Source: Tilletiopsis washingtonensis (lineage: Eukaryota; Basidiomycota; Exobasidiomycetes; Entylomatales). Taken from it: a stretch of 64,000 nt of DNA. Every line of letters begins with the position of its first letter. Position 1 is the first letter of the stretch. Below the pieces are notes generated by a model. It made no database searches. It was not told the origin of the DNA and worked only from the letters and a program-made list of their open reading frames with translations. Location of the stretch: positions 1-64,000 of the forward strand of contig NW_020312013.1 in the NCBI RefSeq assembly GCF_003144115.1, read 5' to 3'. A program made the position numbers and the translations under genes. Shown piece by piece: positions 1 to 10,492 of this stretch.

Positions 1-102
1 CCTAACCCTAACCCTAACCCTAACCCTAACCCTAACCCTAACCCTAACCCTAACCCTAACCCTAACCCTAACCCTAACCCTAACCCTAACCCTAAACCCT
101 AA
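1..102. repeat. Telomere repeat tract, (CCCTAA)n
   Basis: About 17 tandem CCCTAA units run from the first base, which is the C-rich strand of a TTAGGG telomere at a left chromosome end. The array is perfect until its last units, where one 7-nt variant (CCCTAAA) appears just before unique sequence. TTAGGG repeats are the usual telomere of many fungi, including Ustilago-type smuts. The tract shows that the window begins at or very near a real chromosome end. Confidence 0.98.
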
Positions 103-1190
103 GAGAAGAGCGTCTTGCACATTGACACAAGGCACTTGGCGCAAGCAGGCAGCAATGCACAAGCAAGGGCACAAGCCAGATGGCAGGCTCAAAGAGCATA
201 TTGACTGCATTATTTACAGGCTGCAAATGCCTTGACCCAATGCGCAAGCTGCATCACATTGCCATGCGCCTTGGGGTTTGGAATAGACAGTTCAATTTGG
301 TTAAGGAGTTGAGTCAGAGTGGTGCACTGCACTTGGCTTGTGCCCTTTCTGCGTGGAGGTGGTGTACAGCTCACCAACCAGGTGCTGCACATTGTCTGGC
401 CAAGCTGAACATTGTCTGTGCTGATTGCCATGCTGCAAACCCAAGGTCCAAGCAAGCCAGGCCTGCAGCCAGTGAAGAAGAGAATTGACACCATTGCTGC
501 CTTCTGGATTGCTGAAAAGAAGGTGAAGGGGTCAGAGCTGCGCTGCAGCTGCTTCAGGGTCATGAATGTCTTGCACTGGACATAGGCAACAAAGGGCAAC
601 AACACATTGTTGAGGTTGAAGGCCATGACAAGCTAGGCAATGACGCGGCGCTGCTGCATGTAGAGACTGTCCTTGCAAGCCTTGTATATCATATGGCAGC
701 TGCAGGCCTCCAGTCATGCCATTGAGGCAATGCGCTGGCATGATTGCCTCAAGCGGTATGCCATGTGTGCCAGAAGGCAAAGAACAGATTGTGCAAGGCA
801 CCTGGCTGCAACCCCAAGGCTGTGACCAACAACAGCATCTGCAGCACAGACAAGGCCAAGGCGCTTGAGGCAGCAAACAAGGCCAGCAACAAGAGCTGCC
901 AGCATCCTGGCGGCTTCAAGAATGGCTGGGCGTATGTGTTGATTGAGTACTGTGCCTACCTAGCGGCTCCAACTTGCCCTTCTTGCGCCAGGTGGAGTGA
1001 GACCTTTGAGAGGCAATCACGTCTGCAGCCCTCTGCACTTCTAGCCAAGCCAGTTGCCACATGCACTGTGCTCTGCCCTAGAACCCTGCTCTACCAACCA
1101 GCAAGAGCTGTGCCCAGAGCAGTATTGCTGCTCAGCAGCTTCAACTCTTGCCATATAGACTGAAATGCCAGGCTACAAAAGCGCAGCCGA
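103..1190. other. CpG-depleted, decayed subtelomeric block
   Basis: This block differs sharply from the rest of the window. GC is visibly lower, CpG is scarce, and TpG/CpA are abundant (tgca, ttgc and gcaa recur). No open frame here is convincing. The longest (210-626, minus strand) reads like normal protein composition, but I recognise no family in it. The pattern fits old coding or repeat DNA that lost CpG through cytosine methylation and deamination, or a RIP-like process. The change back to CpG-rich DNA is abrupt, around 1185-1205. I treat the block as a decayed fossil of unknown origin. Confidence 0.6.
722..752. repeat. Perfect 10-bp inverted repeat in the subtelomere
   Basis: The arms TTGAGGCAAT (722-731) and ATTGCCTCAA (743-752) are exact reverse complements separated by 11 nt. 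They could form a hairpin or be a binding-site dyad. The repeat may also be chance in a TG/CA-rich block. Confidence 0.5.
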
Positions 1191-1326
1191 TGCCCATGCA
1201 GCATGACGATGGCGCGCCAAGCGGACCCGTCTTCGTATCGCGCGAGCTGCGCCTCCTTCCGATCTGCATCCACCTGCGGCACCCTCTCGACCGGAGCTGG
1301 CCCTGCTCCTCGCCGCCGCACTTCGC

Positions 1327-1354
1327 GCTCTCCTTCTCACGCTCTCCTTCTCAC
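1327..1354. repeat. 14-bp tandem duplication in the leader of the P5B ATPase gene
   Basis: GCTCTCCTTCTCAC occurs twice back to back (1327-1340 and 1341-1354), in a pyrimidine-rich stretch about 115-140 bp upstream of the chosen start codon at 1468. Such CT-rich tracts are common just upstream of fungal genes. A core-promoter or 5' UTR role is inferred. Confidence 0.6.
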
Positions 1355-1467
1355 ACTCACCTGCACCGCTGCCCGTCACGCCGCCGCACACCGCCGCCGC
1401 GTCCTCGTCCCGCTCGTCCCTGCCGCGCACGCCGGCGACTGCCGCGCACCCCCTCGCCGCCGCCGTC

Positions 1468-4400
1468 ATGGCGCCGCCCAGCTCGGGCGCCCAGCCATTC
1501 GACGTCGCCGCCGACGAGTATCAGTCGCCGTTCTCGCTGCCGCCGCGCCCCGCACGCGCACCGCCGCCACCGGCGTCGCCGTTCTTCGACGATGCCGAGC
1601 GCGCCGAGGCCGAGGCGTGGTCGCGCAGTGCCGAGGCCGTCGAGCTCGAGGAGGAGCGCGGCGCCGTGCTCATCGGCGCCGCAGGCACGCGCCGCCGCCG
1701 CGACAGCCAGGTGGGCAGCTACGAAAACGACAGCGGCCTGAGCTCGAGCATCTTCGACGGGCCCGAGGCCGGCGCGGTGCCGAGCAGTCTAAGCAGGTGA
1801 GCCGTGCCGCTGATCTCGCACGATCGCTACTGACACTGCCGCAGCATGCGCCACAACAATGTGCGCCCCGAGCTCGGCCGCCGCTCGTCGCAGCGCTCGC
1901 GGCGCCGCATCTCGCGCGAGTTCTCGGCCTCGCCGACGCGCTCGCGCCGCATCAGCACGTCGTCGGCGCGCAGCGACGAGGGGCTCGACGGCGAGATGGA
2001 CGGCGTCGGCAGCCCAGACGACGGCACGGCCGTGAGTGTGCGCAGCGTGGCGCGCTCCGCGGCGTTTGGGCGCAAGCGGCGGGTCAGCGCCGTGCGCGCG
2101 CCCGAGGACGACGAGCGGCCGCGCGGCGTGCTCGGCAGCTTCATGGCGTCGCTGCGCGGAGGCGATGCAGCGCAGTCCGATGCCGGACGGCCGTCCTTTG
2201 GCCGGCGCCGCAGCTCGTCGAGCGCCGTCAGCCGCACGTCGCGCCGCTCGCAGGACTCGCGCGGCGACGGACGCGGCTGGAGCGACGAGGAGTTCGGCTC
2301 CGACGACGACGACGAGGACGACGACATGGACGCGGACAGCCTGCGCTCCAGCACCTCGGACGAGGACGGCGCAGACGAGCGCGGCGGCCTGCTGCCGTCG
2401 GCGTTTGGCATCGGCGGCACCGTCGACCCCGTCTTTGGCGATGCGCGCGTGAGCACCGAGCATGAGCCGCAGGACGAGCTCGACGAGGAGCTGGCCGGCG
2501 AGCGTCGCGAGGGCGGCGACTCCAGCGGCTTCGGCCGCGGCCGCTCCGAGCGCGGCATCTCCTTCCCGGCCGACGTCGAGGCAGCTGCGGGCGAGTCGGG
2601 CACCGCGGCGGCGCAGCAGGCCGCGGCGCGCAAGCTCGAGGAGCTGCAGTTCCTCGACAAGCAGTCCAAGTCGCGCCAGCAGGTGTACCTCGCCGAGGAC
2701 GATGCGCTCGTGCGCTTCACGGGCTACCAGACGCGTCTCGGGCGGCAGGCTGCCTACACGCTCGTGTGCTTCCTCACGCTGGGCGTCGTGTACCTGCTGG
2801 GCCGCTGGCTGCCGCGCTGGCGCCTGCGCTGGGTGTGCGCGCTCGCCGACTTCGAGACGGCCGAGTTTGTCATCGTCGAGAACCAGTGGGGCGACATGGT
2901 CAAGGAGAAGCCCAAGACGGTGCCGTTTGCGCGCCCGCTGGCCACCGTCTTTCCGCTCTCCTCGCGCGACCCGCCGAGCACGCAGCAGGAGCACCAGAGC
3001 GCGCCGCCGGCGACGATGCCGCCCGGCCTGCGCACGTCGGCGAGCAAGCCGAGCAGCAAGGCGGCATCCGCACGCAGCAGCATGGTCAACGGCGTGCGCG
3101 GCGCAAACGGCGCGCTGCCCGACCCGCTGCCCATCCTCGCCGGCGTCGAGACGGAGCAGCTCATGGACCTCACCTACCTGGACTACCGCTACACGCGCTT
3201 CGCGCTGCACCCGCCGACCGGCCGCTGGCGCATGGTCAAGGACTGGCGCGACCCGACGTGGGTGTCGACGGCGCAGGCGGCCGCCGGCATCTCGTGGGAC
3301 GCGGAGAAGGACCGCACGACGCTGTTCGGCAGCAACGTGATTGACATTGAGGGCAAGACGACGCCGCAGCTGCTGATCGACGAGGTGAGTGGCCCGCAGC
3401 CGACGCGCCCGCAACCCGGCTGACCCCTCGCAGGTCCTGCACCCCTTCTACATGTTCCAGATCGTCTCGATCATCCTCTGGTCCTTCGACGACTACTACT
3501 ACTACGCCGCATGCATCGCGCTCATCTCGGCCGCAAGCATCATCACGACGCTGCTCGAGACGCGCCGCACGATCAAGCGCATGCGCGAGATGAGCCGCTT
3601 CACGTGCGCCGTGCGCGTGCTGCGCGAGGGCCAGTGGGCGGTGCGCGACAGCGCGGACCTCGTGCCGGGCGACGTGTACGACGTGGCCGAGAGCGGCCTG
3701 CTGCTCTTCCCTGCCGACAGCGTGCTGCTGAGCGGCGACGCCATCGTCAACGAGTCGATGCTGACCGGCGAGTCGGTGCCCGTGTCCAAGGTGCCGCTGA
3801 CGGACGCGGCCATGGCCGGCCTGCACGCCGCGGGCGGCGAAGTGCCGCCGGACCTGGCGCGCCACTTTCTCTTCTCGGGCACGCGCATCATCCGCATCCG
3901 CGCCACGGGCGGCGAAAAGGACGGCGAGGCGGGCGCCAAGGCCATGGTCGTGCGCACCGGCTTCGACACAACCAAGGGCGCGCTGGTGCGCAGCATGCTC
4001 TTTCCGAAGCCGATGGGCTTCAAGTTCTACCGCGACTCGTTCCGCTTCATTGGCTTCCTCGCGGGCATCGCCGGCGTCGGCTTCCTGGCGAGCTCGGTCA
4101 ACTTTGTCAAGCTGGGCATCGCGTGGCACACGATCGTGGTGCGCGCGCTCGACCTCATCACCGTCGTCGTGCCGCCGGCGCTGCCGGCGACGATGAGCAT
4201 CGGCACGACGTTTGCGATTGCGCGCCTGTGCAAGGGCGGCATCTTCTGCATCTCGCCGAACCGCGTCAACATCGGCGGCAAGATCAACGTCGTGTGCTTC
4301 GACAAGACGGGCACGCTCACCGCCGACGGCCTCGACGTGCTCGGCACGCGCACCATCGACCTGCGCGCGCGCCGCTTCAGCGAGCTGCACGAGCAGGCCG

Positions 4401-6741
4401 ACGAGATGCCCGTCAACCCCAACTCGCAGCGCGGCGACGCCGAGGCGCGCAAGCTGCCGCTGCTCTACGCGCTGGCGACGTGCCACAGCCTCAAGGTCGT
4501 CGACGGCGAGGTCATCGGCGACCCGCTCGACGTCAAGATGTTCGAGTTCACCGGCTGGACGCTCGACGAGGGCAAGGAGCAGGCCGCGCGCGCCACGACC
4601 AAGGTCGGCACGGCCAAGGACGGCAAGAGCCGCCTGACGGAGCGGGCGCCGGCGCTCGTGCAGACCGTCGTGCGCCCGCCGGGCGGCCAGCAGTTCGAGG
4701 TCGAGGACGCCGTGAAGCCGGGCAAGCATGCGCACTTCCTTGAGCGTGAGTTGTGCCCTCCCCGCATTGTCCGCATAGCTGACACTCCCGCAGTTGGCGT
4801 GCTCCGCACCTTCGACTTTGTCTCGCAGCTGCGCCGCATGAGTGTCATTGTCAAGCGCCTCAAGTCGCCGTCGATGGAGGTCTTCGTCAAGGGCGCGCCA
4901 GAGGTCATGCAGGACATCTGCGAGGCCGACTCGTTCCCGGCCGACTACGACGACCTGCTGGCGTACTACACCAAGCACGGCTACCGCGTCATCGCGTGCG
5001 CGGGCAAGACGATCAGCGACATGAGCTGGATCAAGGCGCAGCGCATGAAGCGCGAGCAGGCCGAGAGCGGGCTGCGCTTCCTCGGCCTCATCATCTTCGA
5101 GAACAAGATCAAGGAGGGCACGGCCCCCGCGATTGCGACGCTGACCAACGCCAACATCATCTGCAAGATGGCGACCGGCGACAACCCGCGCACCGCGATC
5201 AGCGTGGCGCGCGAGTGCGGCATGGTCGGCCAGTCGGCGCACGTGTTCCTGCCGTCGTTTGTCGAAGGTGCGCGACTCGCTACCGTCGCGCCGCTCCCGC
5301 ACTGACACCCGCCCCACAGGTCACTCCAAGACTTCATCCGCCGTCATTGACTGGTCGAGCGTCGACGACGAGCGCATCAAGCTCGACCCGTACCGCCTCA
5401 AGGTGCGTGCACTCCCTCACGCCTCCTCTGCCGCTGCTCACCCTCCCACAGCCAATCTCCGACGACCCGCACGTGTTCGACGTCGACGAGCTGGACTTCC
5501 AGGACTACCAGCTCGCCGTCACCGGCGACATCTTCCGCTGGATGATCGACTACGCGCCCATCGAGACGCTGCGGCGCATGCTCATCAAGGGCACCATCTT
5601 TGCGCGCATGTCGCCCGACGAAAAGCACGAGCTCGTCGAGCGCCTGCAGGCACTCGGCTACACGGTGGGCATGTGCGGCGACGGCGCCAACGACTGCGGC
5701 GCGCTCAAGGCGGCCGACGTCGGCATCTCGCTGAGCGAGGCCGAGGCGTCCGTCGCCGCGCCCTTCACGTCGAGCTCGCCCGACATCAGCTGCGTAATTG
5801 AGGTCATCAAGGAGGGCCGGGCGGCCATCACGTGTAGCTTCGGCTGCTTCTCCTTCATGGCGCTGTACAGTCTCATCCAGTTCACGACGATCACGCTGCT
5901 GTACGGCTTTGCTTCGTCGCTCGGCGACTTCCAGTTCCTCTACATCGACCTCGGCCTCATCATCCCCCTCGCCGTCGCCATGGCGCGCGGCCTGCCGTAC
6001 TCGACGATCCACACGAAGCGGCCCACGGCAAACCTGGTGTCGAAGAAGGTGCTCATCTCGATGCTCGGCCAGGTCTTCATCTGCGCGGCGACGCAGGTGC
6101 TCGTGTTCTTCTTCACGCGCGCTCAGCCGTGGTGAGTGGCGCTGATTCAGGCGCCGGAGCACGGCTGACAGCTCTCCCAGGTACCGGCCGCCAGTCGTCA
6201 ACCCGGACGCGCTCGACGTCGTCAACCCGGAGAACTCGGCGCTCTTCCTCGTGTCGAGCTTCCAGTACATTATCGTCGCGGCGATCTTCTCCGTCGGCCC
6301 GCCGTACCGCCGGCCGATGTACACGAACCGTGAGTGCTCCGGCCGGCGCGCATCCGACACAGGCTGACCCCTTGCCAGCGATGCTCATGCTCGCGCTCAC
6401 CGTGCTCTCGTCGTTCTCGCTGTACTTCCTCTTCGTGCCGTCGGGCTTCTGGTTCGAGCTGCTCGGCCTCGTCGAGTTCCCGCGCTCGTTCCACTGGGCG
6501 CTGCTGCTCATCGTCGTGTGCAACGCCGCGGCGTGCTTCGCCTTCGACTCGTTCGGCAAGGGCCCTCTCACGAACGCGATCAAGGCGCTGCAGCGCGCGT
6601 GGCGCCGGCGCGGCCGCGGCGAGCGTGTCAAGTCTGGCAAGGGTGAGTGCGCTGCTCCGGAGGCCTCTGGCGCCCGCTCACACGTACGTCTCAGCATACA
6701 AGGCGGTGCAGCAAGAGATGCAGCGGCCAGAGGAGGCCTAG
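1468..6741 (+). CDS. YPK9: P5B-type P-type ATPase (YPK9/ATP13A2 family)
   Basis: The predicted product has 1625 residues from nine exons: 1468-1796, 1845-3384, 3434-4745, 4794-5267, 5320-5402, 5452-6131, 6181-6329, 6379-6642 and 6695-6741. Family members are vacuolar/lysosomal cation or polyamine pumps. Visible hallmarks are the actuator TGES near residue 735, PPALP near 870 (P5B, rather than the PPELP of P5A), the phosphorylation site DKTGT with Asp about 913, and GDGAND near 1322. Several membrane spans follow the ATP-binding region. The first 450 or so residues are an acidic and Ser/Arg-rich, probably disordered extension, long for the family. The start is the first ATG of an open exon that splices in frame. 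It is the first gene inside the telomere, about 1.4 kb from the repeats. The YPK9 name rests on the P5B motif, not on a tree. Confidence 0.93.
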
Positions 6742-6850
6742 TCGGATGGTGCTGGAATGAATGTATAGGACCCCTCGCTCTGCGCTGCCCGCCCAGTCCC
6801 TACGAAGGGCGTAGCATGAGATTCAGTTCGTTCTGCCGCCGCACTGCACC

Positions 6851-9731
6851 TCAGTGGGCGTGCGCAAAGTGCGGGTGGCCGTGCGGCTTGATCGTGTGGG
6901 CCAGGCGCTCGAGCTTCTCCGCCAGCTCCTGCGCGGCCTCGCTCGCGCCCTTGCCGCCGTCGAGCGTGAGGGCCTCGGTCAGCGCCGGGAAGGTCGTCGC
7001 GCCGTAGCCGAGCCAGCGTCCGGGCGCGACGCCGAGGTGGCGGTACCACGGGCGCAGCGGCAGGCCGTGCTTCGAGATGAAGCCGCGCTCAAACGCCTTG
7101 CTGGCCGCGTTGGCATCGCGAATGGCGAGCAGCAGGGCGCGCAGGCGCTCCGAGTCGTCGGGCTTGCCGTGCTTGTGCTTCTTGAGCGGCGCCTGCTGCG
7201 CCAGCAGCTCCGTGTAGCCCTTCTTGTGGCCAGAGAGCAGCGCCTTGACCTCTTTGACGAGGTGCGCCTTGCGCTTCTCCAGCTTGTCCGCGTTGCTGGA
7301 CACGACAGGTCAGCGTACGCTCGCGAGCGCAGCACGACAAGCACTCACTGCTGCACCTTCTTGATGGCTCCGCCCAGCTTGTGCAGGTCCTTGCGCAAGC
7401 GTGCGTCTGCGACGTGCGGCAGCTTCGCCTCGTCGACGAGCTTGTCGACCTTGCCGAGGTACACCGACAGCTGCTTGGCGTAGGCGGCCGTGTCAATCGG
7501 CACCGTCAGGGCCGACGCCGTGCGCAGCGCCGTCAGGCCCAGCAGCTTGGACACGGCCAGATGGCGCTCGAACGTCGGGTCGCCGAACTGCTCCATCCAC
7601 TCGAACGTGTCGTAGTTGGAGCTGCCAAGCACATGTCAGTAAGCACGCCGTCGCCAGTCGCTCGGCACACGCACTGGTAGTGGTACACGGGGTCCGTCTT
7701 CTTGCGGCCGTAGCCGACATTCGTCGAGGCAATGCCGAGGTGCTGCAGGAAGCCGGTAAAGTCCGAGCCGGAGCCCAGCGGGCCCGGGTACTCGAGCTTG
7801 ATGTTGGCCGTGCCGTTGGTCTCGGGGTCGGCGATCTCGGCGGCGGCGTCGAGCATCAGACCCGCGAGCGAGGGCGAGGCCTGCGCGTCGATCTGCGAGC
7901 CGGCGACGGCCACGTCGATGTTGAGGTAGGCCACGGCGCGCTCGAGGAACTTCGGGTAGTCCTCGACGAACTCGGTGCTCGCGATGAGGCCGTACTCCTC
8001 GGCGTCCCACGAGGCGATGAGGATGGTGCGCAGCGGGCGCCAGCCAATCTTGGTGAGCGCCCCGAGCGCCTTGACCACCTCGCTCGTTGTCGCCGTGCCG
8101 CTCGAGGGGTCGGCGCCGCCGAACGTCCACGCGTCGCGATGGTTGCCAATGACGACCAGCTCGTCCTCGAGGAAGCCCGGGATGAGCGCGTACGCGTTCC
8201 AGATGTCGTGCGTCTCGGCAATGTCCGTCATCTGGTTGTCGAGCGCGGCAATGTGCTCGCTCGGGCCCGTCCAGTACTCGTCGACGCCCGGCACCTTGCC
8301 CTCCCAGTTCTCGCCGACGTCCTTGGCGCGCGTGCCGTGGCCCTGCAGCGCGACGAGCAGCGCCTTGGCGTCGGCGTAGGAGATCGGCAGCGACGGGATG
8401 GCGGGCAGCGAGTCGCAGTCCTCGGGCGCGGGGCGCGTGGCGTTGCGGTACGACGGGTAGCCGATGGTCGAGGCGTCGCCGGGCGCAATCGAGAGCGCCT
8501 GCACGGAGCCGCGCTGCACCGACGACGGGTTGCGCGCCGGGCCGTCGGGGTACGCGGCGTGGCCGTTGGCCTCGGTCATCTCGCCGTCCTCGGCCGGGTC
8601 GCTGTAGATGAGCGTGCCGACGGCGCCGGCGTCGGCCGAGGCGCGCACCTTGAGGCCGCGGAACGGGCCGCCGTAGCGGCACAGCGTCACGGCGCCCTTG
8701 ACCTCGACGCCGAGCGCGGCGAGGCGCTCAAAGTCCTTCTTGCTGCACAGCGCCGCGTACACGACGGGGCCGCTGGCCGAGCCGCTCTTGGAGTAGCCGT
8801 GGAACACGGGCATGCCCTCGGCGGCGCCCGGCAGCACGTCCTCCTTGAGCGCGGCCGTCCAGTAGGGGCTGGCGGCGCCCGGCTCGCTGAGGCTCAGCGA
8901 GGCCGAGACGGGGTAGTTGAGCCACGACGAGTACGTGTCGGTCCACACGCGCGGCTCGCCGAGCGGGTGCGGCTTCGGGACAGCGCCGGTGCGAGCGTGC
9001 GGCGAGGCGGTAAAGTTGCGCGCCGAGGCGGTCATGTAGTGGATGGCCTCGGGCGTCTGCAGAGCCGAGTCAGCGTGGCACCGGTGCCGCACAGCGGGCT
9101 CCACTCACGCCCGCGTCAAAGAGCAGCTCCTCCCGCTTGTCGGGCGCCGGCAGGTCGGCGTCGAGCGCCGTGCCCCACTCCATCATGAGTGCCAGCGCCG
9201 ACTCGCGGTCCGCCGCGGTGCCGGCAACGTGCGTGCGGCTGGTGTAGCGGCGCAGCGCCTCGCGCACTGCCGCGCGTGTCAGCGGTGTACATGCATGTGT
9301 GCGCACGACTCACCGCCATCGGCAGACGGCTGCGCGAGGAAGAGGGCCTCGATGAAGCGCTGCACGGCGTCCGGGTCGGCGCCCGTGGCAGCGACGGCCT
9401 GCGACATGTCGCCGGTGAGGGCGGCGTGGCCGGCCAGCGCACCAGCATAGCCCTCTGCCGCAGCAACATCGAGCGGGCGGTGCAAGTGCGGACGGCGGCC
9501 GCCGCAGCCGGCGCCCCGCAGGCTGCCGGGGCGCAGCTCGGCGGGCAGCGCGGGCAGCGCCGGGCGCAGCCAGACGAAGCACAGCGCCACGGTGCCGAGC
9601 AGCGCCAGGAGGCGCATGCGCTGCGCACGCACCGCGGGGCGCGCGGCGGCGTCGAAGAAGTCGGCGTGCAGCACACGCGGCTCCTCGTCGTTGTCCGCGT
9701 GCTTGGCGGCGTGCTTCTCGAGGTCGGCCAT
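6851..9731 (-). CDS. M28 glutamate carboxypeptidase II-like / Vps70-like membrane protease
   Basis: The product has 891 residues from five exons: 9731-9314, 9266-9109, 9056-7675, 7621-7349 and 7295-6851. It is predicted to be a type II membrane protein, with a short cytosolic tail, one hydrophobic anchor at about residues 40-60, a PA-type insert, an M28 zinc-peptidase domain and a C-terminal transferrin-receptor-like dimerisation domain. All expected zinc ligands are visible: H in GNHRDAW (about 498), D in GADPSSG, EE in WDAEEYG, D in NIDVAV, and H in YHYHSNYD. The YHYHSNYD motif is restored only by the exon 3/4 splice, which supports that junction. Relatives include human GCPII and yeast Vps70. 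The substrate is unknown. It is convergent with the P5B gene (109 bp between stops) and divergent from the next gene. Confidence 0.92.
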
Positions 9732-10492
9732 GGTGCTTGCGCTTGCGGTGTGGTGGTGAGAGGCCGGCGAGTGTGACCCTGCTGGCCGATGCGTCTGGGG
9801 CACGGCGGCGGCGCGCTGGCCGCCGCGGCCGTACGCCCGATGCACGCTGACGCCGCCGGCGATTGCGCCGCGTGGGGAGGAGACGCGAGAGAGCTTCGCA
9901 CGCCATCAGCGCAGCCGCGCTGCAGCTTGGCGGCCATCGCAGCACCGGCGGCCAGCATTCGGCACCCAGCTTGGTCGAGACACAGCAGTGAGAAGCGTGT
10001 GTGCTCAGGCTCAGCGATGCAGACCAAATGTGAGAGTCCAGCTCGCCGAGCTCTCCACGTCTCGCGGCTTTCTCAGCATGACGCGCAGCGGGCGGACCTC
10101 GGACGCCGGCAGCGTGCAGCCGCGCTGACAGCACGCTGGCACAGGCACGCCCGCAGCAGCCGGCTGCGCTGGGCCGGGGAAGTCGTCACGGGTCCGCCGC
10201 CCTGGCAAGATCCGCTGCTTCGCGCGGCGGTCGCACGCATGCGCCGGATGCTGCGTTCCAGGCGCCGCAGAGCATTCGAGAAGCAGCCGCAGTACGGCCG
10301 TACACAGGCAGACGCAGACGGCATGCGGCGCCGGTCGCAGCAGCGAAGGAGGATCTGAGAGCGAGGCGAGGCGGTGATGAGGGCGAGCGTGTCATCGCGG
10401 CGCGTGGCGCGTGCGCAGTTTGGCGCGCGCTGTGATCGGCTATCAGGGCGCCACGCGCGCCGTCGCTCCGCCCTCCACCACCACACCCCACC
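9732..10492. promoter_or_regulatory. Divergent intergenic region, protease / thioredoxin-fold genes
   Basis: This 761-bp stretch separates two start codons facing away from each other, so it should hold both promoters. A CCACCAC-type tract lies just upstream of each start, on the minus strand around 9751-9760 and on the plus strand at 10475-10484. I see no coding potential, tRNA or TATA box that I would defend. Confidence 0.6.

Noticed and set aside
3236-5317. 693-residue open frame antisense to the P5B gene
   Set aside because: It is a shadow frame caused by GC-rich codons; its translation is Arg/Ala/His/Val-rich and the sense frame carries the true motifs. The same applies to long antisense frames over the PDR gene (41753-43963) and others.
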